DNA from: Owenia fusiformis
Taxonomy: Eukaryota; Annelida; Polychaeta; Sabellida; Oweniidae
Reading direction: 5' to 3'
Length of the DNA: 64,000 bases
NCBI GenBank assembly: GCA_903813345.2
Contig: CAIIXF020000002.1
Coordinates: 7,185,772-7,249,771, forward strand
The translations under genes were made by a program, and so were the position numbers. Below the pieces are notes generated by a model that was not told the DNA's origin, did not search any database, and worked only from the letters and a program-made list of their open reading frames with translations. Each line of letters begins with the position of its first letter. The stretch's first letter is position 1. This document shows, one piece after another, positions 56,605 to 64,000 of the stretch.

Positions 56605-56871
56605 TGTATTTCATACCTACTGAGGTTCTAGGTACATAACGAGCGGGAATATATAGTGTATCTAGGGACCGGGATGGATACACGTTTTTTTTTCCAAATT
56701 TTTTTTCCAATATTTTTTACCAAATTCTTTTTTCAATTTCTTTTTTTTCATTTTTTGAAAACCTCGCAAACTTTAAGACCAAGAAAACCCCTAGTACCTT
56801 AAATAGGTTTTGGAATTTTGGATCTTTATAAGGTATGATGTACCTAGAACCTCAGTATGTATGAAATACAT
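56605..56871. mobile_element. MITE, family C (copy 2)
   Basis: 267 bp, same ends as copy 1 with one mismatch in the right arm and a shorter T-rich interior. Together with the following partial family A repeat it forms a second, shorter copy of the composite at 56079-56602. Confidence 0.85.
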
Positions 56872-56877
56872 CTGTAA

Positions 56878-56962
56878 TGTACGGTCGGTCGCGGTCCCTC
56901 GGGAGATACACACATTTCCCTTGGGATAAACCCTGTATCCAAAACCTCCCAGTACATAACCT
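56878..56962. repeat. Partial palindromic repeat, family A (copy 4)
   Basis: TGTACGGTCGGTCGCGGTCC runs straight into the right arm (GGGATAAACCCTGTATCCAA). The left arm is deleted. Confidence 0.75.
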
Positions 56963-57000
56963 TTATACCTTCTTAAGTCCTTGAATATGTAAATAAAATG

Positions 57001-57500
57001 NNNNNNNNNNNNNNNNNNNNNNNNNNNNNNNNNNNNNNNNNNNNNNNNNNNNNNNNNNNNNNNNNNNNNNNNNNNNNNNNNNNNNNNNNNNNNNNNNNNN
57101 NNNNNNNNNNNNNNNNNNNNNNNNNNNNNNNNNNNNNNNNNNNNNNNNNNNNNNNNNNNNNNNNNNNNNNNNNNNNNNNNNNNNNNNNNNNNNNNNNNNN
57201 NNNNNNNNNNNNNNNNNNNNNNNNNNNNNNNNNNNNNNNNNNNNNNNNNNNNNNNNNNNNNNNNNNNNNNNNNNNNNNNNNNNNNNNNNNNNNNNNNNNN
57301 NNNNNNNNNNNNNNNNNNNNNNNNNNNNNNNNNNNNNNNNNNNNNNNNNNNNNNNNNNNNNNNNNNNNNNNNNNNNNNNNNNNNNNNNNNNNNNNNNNNN
57401 NNNNNNNNNNNNNNNNNNNNNNNNNNNNNNNNNNNNNNNNNNNNNNNNNNNNNNNNNNNNNNNNNNNNNNNNNNNNNNNNNNNNNNNNNNNNNNNNNNNN
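57001..57500. other. Assembly gap (500 N)
   Basis: Exactly 500 unknown bases, a standard scaffold gap of unknown true size. It follows a block of tandem MITEs. Confidence 1.
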
Positions 57501-58593
57501 AAAAATGGAAACTTTGTATTCTGAAAATATTAACTGATGCATTGGTTAGTATTAAATATTAAGTTTTACAGTCGGAAACCTCAAGGGGCGGGAAATTTGA
57601 TTAAACAAAACGCCGGATTAATATGTGGACAACTTGCAAATGAAATGTAAGTAACATGACAGAACGAGTATGTACGCCCAATAAATACTTTTATAGTTTT
57701 AATGTGCATTCAAAGGACCCCGTTTGTAAAATTGATAGAAATGAATAGTTTTATTACCGGAAAAAAACTGAGAAATATCTACCCGATTCGCCAGAATAGT
57801 CATCATCATATCAGTGCGAAAAATTAGCTATATTTATTTTCTATGCGATATACACCTGATATTGATAGCCTTCCACGATCATGGTCCGTTGACATCATCA
57901 ACCTTGTGATTTGCCATAAGTGATTAACCAACATTTTAAAACAATTTAAAGTCGGGGTTGACGTTTCTTGACTTTTCACACTGACATCCAAACAAAACAT
58001 AATTTGAAAATAAAAGGCATAAAATGGCCATTAAAAGTACATTTTTGAACAAAAGTATCAACTTATATTACACTGCACGCAAATACAAAGTGAAAAGAAC
58101 GTCTTCCCGGAGATTGAAATACGGATCGGTAAGTCAACAAATCTAACTGTTAAATAAACAAGCTTAGCCTATGTCTGCGATTGTTTGTCTGAGTGGCCAG
58201 ATGTTATCCGTTTCGGATAATAAATTTCTGAGAATACTACTGATATCTAGAATACATCTTCCGTGATATTTTTCATAAAACTACCCTTTGCATTCGTTTG
58301 ACTTCACTAAAAGAGAGCTTCGTCTTAGTGTAGTTTAACTAGACTCTGCACGCAGGGTATCGTAAAACAGGCATCTTAGCTGCAATTTTGAATAATAGCG
58401 TAATTCATAGCACAATATAAATTAACCCGCCTCTGTTTAATTCAAATATGCATTACCCTTAAGAATCATATACTTAGACACCTTTTCATTCTTGATTCGA
58501 ATTTTTACCTGTCTTCATCTAAATTTGTGGATTAATAACAGTTTTTAGTATACAAATTGAACATACAAAATGTAGCGTATTGATTACACGTTA
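57501..58593. other. Intergenic, no gene recognised
   Basis: AT-rich DNA with no domain-bearing frame. Contains family E repeat copy 2 at 58315-58371 (GAGAGCTTCGTCT and AACTAGACTCTGCACGCAGG), matching 10808-10864. Confidence 0.5.
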
Positions 58594-58839
58594 CAGTGGC
58601 GTAGCCAGCTTTCAGTCGGGGGGGGGGGGGGGGGGTGCGATCGTGGCATAAAAAATGTTTTTGAAGATTTGTTTTGAATTTTACAAAAATTGGTGCAACT
58701 TCGTTCAAAATCGAGCTAGAAGCTTCAAATAAAAAGCATTTTAAGACTTTTTTCTTCTATCTAATGGTTCTATTTTCATTGGTTATGGAGGGGGGGGGGG
58801 TGCGATCGCACATATCGCATCCCCCTGGCTACGCCTATG
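58594..58839. mobile_element. hAT-type MITE with CAGTGGCGTAGCCA ends
   Basis: CAGTGGCGTAGCCAGC at the left and the complement of CATAGGCGTAGCCAGG at the right, with G runs followed by TGCGATCG near both ends. CAGxGGCGTAGCCA is a familiar end type of animal hAT MITEs. I cannot confirm an 8-bp target duplication. Confidence 0.65.
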
Positions 58840-59482
58840 CGCTATATTAATATAACAAGGTTATCATATCATGCCAATAGTTATATGGTTAACTAATATT
58901 AACACAAAATAATAATACACGATAATTAAAAAAATAAACCTCGGTATTCGGGCCTAAAATCCAAGGATACGTGTACCATTACTTAAGTGTAAGCTGCAAT
59001 ACCATATCGAATACCTGTACCATTACTCAATAATAACCACTAGTAAGACCATAATAACAAGCTTAATAACTAGCTTATCGCAAATTATTCCATACGATTT
59101 TGTCTTGTGTCTCTAATACCAGAGGGGTTATTCATCAAGCTAAATGACCCCTCGGGGCGATATATATGTTATGTTACAGTTACATGTTACAGTTACATGT
59201 TAAATTGTTAAGACTTGAAAGTTAATAATTAAGTTTTTTTGCGTTATCTTTCAGATACTTATAATTAGTACACGTTGCTCTCTATGTTGGCGGTGATGAC
59301 ACGTTCTGCTTTCTTTTCAAGAAGCTGCAGTCTAATCTTTATATGTATTCAGGTTATTGGTTTTGCATGTTGCATACATATTGTGTTTACATTCATAATT
59401 TAAAAAAAGTTTTGTTTTGATTTATTATTACTTACAAGACGGGAACAAACTTTTGTAGGGGATGTTACAGGCGGGGATGTTA

Positions 59483-59654
59483 CAGGCGGGCCCGTAGCCA
59501 GCTTTTGGCAAGGGGTTAGTTCGCTTTTTAAAAAAAGTGTGTCACATGTTGTCCCAAATTACTTGAAGATCACAAGACAAAGGGCATGATTTTGAAAGAA
59601 CTTTTGGTTGCTCGCATTTACTCAACCCCCCCCCCCCTCTTGGCTACGGGCCTG
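59483..59654. mobile_element. Related MITE with CCCGTAGCCA ends
   Basis: CAGGCGGGCCCGTAGCCAGC against TGGCTACGGGCCTG. The left end follows a 16-bp direct duplication (GATGTTACAGGCGGG, twice from 59460). Confidence 0.6.
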
Positions 59655-60000
59655 ATACTACATGTACAGATGTTTATACAACATGATTGTAGATAGAACG
59701 TTCATTATTTTAATAAGCCTAAGCTAAATACTTTGCTGTGCTTTATCAATTACGCTTCCAGTTTCCAAATTCCAAATTGATGTATACTTGCTCCGTAAGG
59801 TTGGCAGGTTGAAATGTTTTCATACTGATAGGCCTACGCTATTACTAATGAAAATATAACCATGAGATGGAAGAAGAAATGAGCTTTAAAATATGCTTTT
59901 TATTGTGAAGTAAAGGTGAAGTTTCTAGCTCAATTTTGAAGGAAATTGCATTGATTTTAACAAAATTCAAAACATATCTTAAAAAAAATATTTTGGCTTG

Positions 60001-60091
60001 CTTATCGCACCCCCACCCCATTCTGACTGAAAACCGAATTTTTAAGGGGCAATCGCACCCCTCCCCTGACTGAAAGTTGGCTACGCCCCTG
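60001..60091. mobile_element. Right end of a third CAGGGGCGTAGCCA element
   Basis: TGACTGAAAGTTGGCTACGC followed by CCCTG. The matching left end is not evident nearby. Confidence 0.45.
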
Positions 60092-60580
60092 TGTTTCCCT
60101 TTGTCCCCTTTCATTTATCTTCTGTAAACTTGTTTGAACAAATTAATACTATGTACTACAAAGATAACTTCATTCGAAACGCATGCAATTCACTCCAATT
60201 ATATTTATTTGCATTAGTTAGGGAAAGGGATTTGATTATAAAATTGACGGTGGTTGCGAAGTTGTGATTTGGGAGGGAGGGGTATACTATACTAAGGTGT
60301 TATAAGACCCAATAATTAATATAAACAACTAAGCGCCTTCCTGATTGCATCCTAGCTCATCCTGTCCGCCAGTCTATCTCGATCGCATTTTATCAATGAA
60401 TTTATAATTCCTGATTAAACTGACTCTTGATTTTAAAATAGGAATTCTAAATCTGTTACTAGTATTTAAAAGTTGGTGTCTAGTGTGATACTGGAAATAG
60501 ACATATTCACAATAAGAGTTCAGGTGGTAATTTACATAAATATTTCCCATGATGCATCGCTTCGGAAGGGACAAATTTTC

Positions 60581-60662
60581 ATTGGCCCGCCGAACTCGCT
60601 TACTCTGAACGAAACGTCTAGAGATTGCAAAGTCAAAGGTCACGATCTGCTAATTTCATTGG
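60581..60662 (+). promoter_or_regulatory. Inverted CCAAT boxes before the YqaJ-domain gene
   Basis: ATTGG at 60581-60585 and 60658-60662, i.e. CCAAT on the minus strand, 108 and 28 bp before the ATG, in a more GC-rich patch than the surroundings. There is no TATA box at the expected distance. The start context CAAAATGGCGGAC resembles a YY1 element. Confidence 0.4.
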
Positions 60663-60689
60663 TCGATGATTACATCATATAGCATCAAA

Positions 60690-61270
60690 ATGGCGGACGA
60701 TTACTCGAACAAAATTTCAACAAATTCTGATAAAACTAGCGTCAATCTTGACAAAATGACAGTTTCTCAGCTTAAGGACTACCTTAAACAAAGAGAGGTT
60801 TCAACATCTGACTATCGGAGAGATATGCTCGTCGGACTTGCGAAATTGGCGCATGAAATCCAACTTGAAAAAAATCCGGAAATAAATGAGGAAACATTTT
60901 CAACTGAATCGAGGAGAACAGTTAATATTGATGGAAAAACAATCACTTTTGAAGATCCCGAACAAATAAAAAATTGGAATATTGATCTCAAAACCGTACC
61001 GGACATTGAACTCTCCCACTGTTTCCACTATCTTCATACTGTTTGTGGATGGAATGCTGGAAGATTGGCAAATTATACCAAAGACAATGGGTTCAAACTT
61101 TTCAAAGATCGACATATTTCAGCAGTTAAAGTCAAATCATTGAGTCATGAGCATATGTATGTGCAGGCCGAATGTGTTAGACAAACATCACTAAGTGAAA
61201 ATCCGTACAAATTATTTGTACTTTTAGAGAAGTCGGGCATAATCAAGTCAGCTGGGTGTCAGTGTGTTGC
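60690..61270 (+). CDS. SAP-like/SWIM/YqaJ nuclease protein, exon 1
   Basis: 193 codons plus two bases from ATG 60690 (MADDYSNK) to the donor GCGTAAGTT after 61270. Residues 23-57 (MTVSQLKDYLKQREV) resemble a SAP DNA-binding helix pair. The C-terminal CQC is the first half of a SWIM zinc finger, completed in exon 2 with a GC|T (Ala) codon across the splice. The slightly longer frame from 60666 is upstream leader without support. Family knowledge: metazoan SWIM plus YqaJ-domain proteins are multicopy, of unknown cellular role, and possibly derived from mobile elements or viruses. A DNA-exonuclease role is inferred from the domain in exon 2. Confidence 0.8.
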
Positions 61271-61510
61271 GTAAGTTAGATTATCAAAAATATATCATTA
61301 AATATTGTTAAAATTAAAATAGTCTCCTGTTTTGCAAAAATAAATTTTTGAACAGTATACAGATCAATTTATGAATAACTTGAAAATGATCATTTCTTGT
61401 TTCCTTCAGATGGAGGATAAGTGATATTTGTTTTGATATCAACAAATAGACCAGTTAAATGTAATTTCTAACAACTCAAATATTTGAAGCAAATAATTTT
61501 GTACTTTCAG
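61271..61510 (+). other. Intron (240 bp) of YqaJ-domain gene
   Basis: GTAAGTTAG donor and GTACTTTCAG acceptor. Splicing joins the two halves of a CxC...CxH SWIM motif in frame. Confidence 0.8.
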
Positions 61511-62628
61511 TGGAGATGGAAGCTGTAAACATGTTGCGGCCCTGCTGTTTTCCTTGCATGATTTCATCTCTCGAAATGAGGACCGTAATACTGAAGTCTG
61601 CACTGATGTGCCATGTTCCTGGACAGTGCCGAGGAAACGCAGCAAACCAGAGTATTGGGACGATATCGATATTTGTGCTGATGTAGAAAAACCATCTAAA
61701 AAACCAACATGTGACAGTTATACACCATTTCCACCCCTCAGCCCTGCCGCGAAAGATGCAATTGAAAAAGATTTCATTGCTTTGATTAAAAACACTGACT
61801 CATGTATTGCCATAGATTATAATGATAGTGAGAGTGACTCTGACTGTCAGGCTCCCAAAAGTTTGTTCGAAATTGTGGAGTGTATTGATAAACCACGCAG
61901 TGCAGATGCTATTATGGAGGCATTCCATGGAGAGACAACAAATGATGTTATCAAAGCTGTTTATAATCTTACAATCTCTCAGTCAGAGTCAGATGACTGG
62001 TATAAGTATCGCCATGGAAGGATAACCGCCTCAATAGCCAAAAAAAGCAGCTTGTGCAACAGAGCAAACACTCTCAAACCCTGATAATTATATCGCCAAT
62101 GGAATCATGAACAATAACAATACTGACTTCACTGTGGATAGCATTGAGTTTGGAAAATTGCACGAGGAAACTGCCCGCCTTTTATATGTCCAAAGTGAGA
62201 AAAAAAAACACACCCGATTTTCTGTGGATACTGCTGGACTAGTTATCAACAGTCAGTACCCTCACCTCGGGGCTAGCCCTGATGGGATTGTGAAATGTGA
62301 TTGTTGTGGAAAGGGAGCACTTGAGATTAAATGTTCATATAGATTTGCCAATGTAAAACTTCAAAATGCACTCTCATCATCTACTTGTAAATATCATTGC
62401 ACATTTAAGGACAACAAACTTAATTTGAAAAAATCTTCAGCATGGTACTATCAAATCCAGATGCAGATGTTAATAATGGACGTTGAATGGTGTGATTTTG
62501 TTCTGTATTCCACCAAGGGAATTTTAGTGTCAAAAATTCCAAGAGACTTTGGCTTCTGTGAGGAATTGCTTGAAAAACTCAATGTGTTTTATAAAAGGTG
62601 CATTATTCCAAGGCTTATTGCTCAATAA
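61511..62628 (+). pseudogene. SWIM/YqaJ nuclease protein, exon 2, with one frameshift
   Basis: The frame starts GDGSCKHVAALLFSLHDF, giving a complete SWIM motif (CQC...CKH) with exon 1. After an acidic linker, WYKYRHGRITAS opens the YqaJ domain. The frame then hits TGA at 62082-62084, and the same domain continues one base later (DNYIANG, then FGKLHEETAR). Nuclease residues lie after the shift: GASPDGIV, GALEIKC (E-x-K) and YYQIQMQM, i.e. the PD-(D/E)xK pattern with the usual Gln. Stop at 62626-62628. A single-base insertion near 62070-62082 separates the halves, so either the allele is broken or the assembly has an error; everything else looks intact. AATAAA follows about 90 bp downstream. 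Confidence 0.75.
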
Positions 62629-62716
62629 CAAGGTTTTAATGTATTCAGTGATATTGTAATGAGATATGAAAAACTGATGTACTCTCTGACTGTACTTTGA
62701 ATGAAACACAAATGAA

Positions 62717-62730
62717 AATAAATAAATAAA
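62717..62730 (+). terminator. Polyadenylation signals of YqaJ-domain gene
   Basis: Overlapping AATAAATAAATAAA, 89 bp after the stop codon. Confidence 0.55.
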
Positions 62731-62982
62731 ATTGACTCATCTCAATATAAGTTATGTTCCAAAATGAGGTCTCTCTGGACTAACAGCTGACAGTCTCAGT
62801 ATGAAATAAATATCTTCTTGATCAAAGTTATATAGGCTACATGCCTGGTCAGATTTATGACATATTGGTATATCATGAAAAATCCCTGTTGACTGGAAAT
62901 TCCAACAATCATGGTCATGGACCAAGAGCTTCAAAAAATATTGAAGCTTGGATATTTCACCAAAGTTATTTTCATTATCTTT

Positions 62983-63220
62983 AAAGAAACCTCCTCAATG
63001 AATATTATTTCAGCTGAAATTCCTTCAGTTAAAATCTTGAAATGGGTGAGTATCTTAAAAATTTATAATTAGAACTAGACTCCTCTTTTGAACCTTCAAA
63101 CTAAATTTAACCTTCTAAATGCTGAAAGTCCATTGTCCATACATTTTAGGAAAATAGGTTTGACAAAGAAGATATCTCAGAAAATTTTCCCCTCTTCAGG
63201 CCTTGTTGCCACTTTAATTT
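62983..63220. repeat. Dispersed repeat, family D (copy 2)
   Basis: Diverged copy of 14998-15258: AAAGAAACCTCCTCAATGAA, TCAGCTGAAATTCCTT, TCCATACATTTTAGGAAAAT, GACAAAGAAGATAT and a closing CCACTTTAATTTA. Confidence 0.6.
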
Positions 63221-63529
63221 AGAAATCAGTAGGCTTCCTGAGAAATACACCTGTACCAGTACACAGTTGGACAAACAAAGTTTTAATGTCAATAAAGTTT
63301 ATTTAAAAATACTTACTAATAATAATACTCCAATATTGTAAAATATACAATACTACCATTTTCACTACAAAATAATAATAACTAACTAAAAACTACAGTT
63401 TAATATGTACATACAGCCATGAAGATGGTCTCTAGCTATTCACAATCATCTAACAAAAGGCTGAATTGTGAAAAGTAACCCCATAAATATGCTTAGTTGC
63501 TATAATATAGTATATATATGATACTAATA

Positions 63530-63990
63530 AGATACAAAATTGCCACTTAAAATACCATGACTAGGAGATTTCAGAAAAAGTAATCCCATCAAATGATTCA
63601 CATTATAAAGATAGAAAGTACATAAGAACTGAAGAACTACCTCTCTAGTATCCCATGACTGCAAATTATCCTAGTATTGATTGTATGTAAAAACTAGTAA
63701 GAATACAATATTGCCACTTTAAATTCTATGACCAAAAGAGTCCCAGTGTATATAGGCTAATTACAAAATATGTCGGATAAATATGACAATAAGTTCTATT
63801 TAAACTTAATTGAAAAACTCAAATGACTGATAAAAATACAATATTGCCACTTTAAATCCATTGCTTTGACTGAGCAAATTGCAAATTATAATACAGATTG
63901 AAAGTAAGATTGACTAATGATATCACGAAGAAATAGTATTCTACATCTGTTTGATTGCCAAAACACTGATACTGATTGCCAGTTTAAATT
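63530..63990. repeat. Degenerate tandem repeat, unit about 130 bp
   Basis: The marker AATATTGCCACTTTAAAT recurs at about 63538, 63710, 63840 and 63970 with diverged intervening sequence. It runs to the window edge. Confidence 0.55.
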
Positions 63991-64000
63991 CCATTGATAA

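Overview
This is eukaryotic, AT-rich genomic DNA from an animal, most likely a marine invertebrate (lophotrochozoan or invertebrate deuterostome; I cannot fix the phylum). The signs are spliced genes with GT/AG introns, a Toll-like receptor, a C2H2 zinc-finger protein, thrombospondin type-1 repeat exons, a non-LTR retrotransposon and many MITE-like inverted repeats. There is a 500-base assembly gap (57001-57500). No bacterial operons, CRISPR arrays or rRNA genes are visible.

Regions. 1-4700: gene-poor, with a 45-bp minisatellite, a near-perfect palindrome (3013-3139) and a TTAA-flanked MITE (4103-4401). 4741-7560: a zinc-finger gene (721 aa, 11 fingers). 7561-11200: intergenic with MITE-type repeats. 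11251-13662: a full-length Toll-like receptor; 15885-16100: the first 70 or so codons of a tandem paralogue, cut off by repeat DNA. 16100-21300: CTCGGAG-rich degenerate repeats, a 45-codon ORF behind a CRE/ETS-like promoter, a 1.39-kb foldback element built of AAAGCGTAAC-type repeats, a second foldback and a tRNA-derived SINE. 21703-30029: a recent 4476-bp tandem duplication carrying a dead mariner-like transposon and thrombospondin-repeat exons of a minus-strand gene that runs from about 32.3 kb down to 25.4 kb. 32.8-55.5 kb: one 5.4-kb LINE (ORF1 with SGNH esterase and two zinc knuckles; ORF2 with endonuclease, reverse transcriptase and a C-terminal Cys/His motif), split into three in-frame ORF2 pieces by two insertions. 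Insertion 1 (36361-42322) is a TIR transposon without a transposase. Insertion 2 (about 42619-53937) is a head-to-tail array of elements with 3' terminal hairpins. 55.5-60.6 kb: MITEs, the gap and hAT-like ends. 60690-62628: a two-exon gene encoding a SAP-like, SWIM and YqaJ nuclease protein with one frameshift. The rest is repeat-rich.

The genes do not form a pathway. The main story is mobile DNA: nested insertions into the LINE, duplication of phase-1 exons, and an array whose units repeat a short family-specific sequence near the 5' end and again as the stem of the 3' hairpin. That architecture is the best candidate for something under-described.
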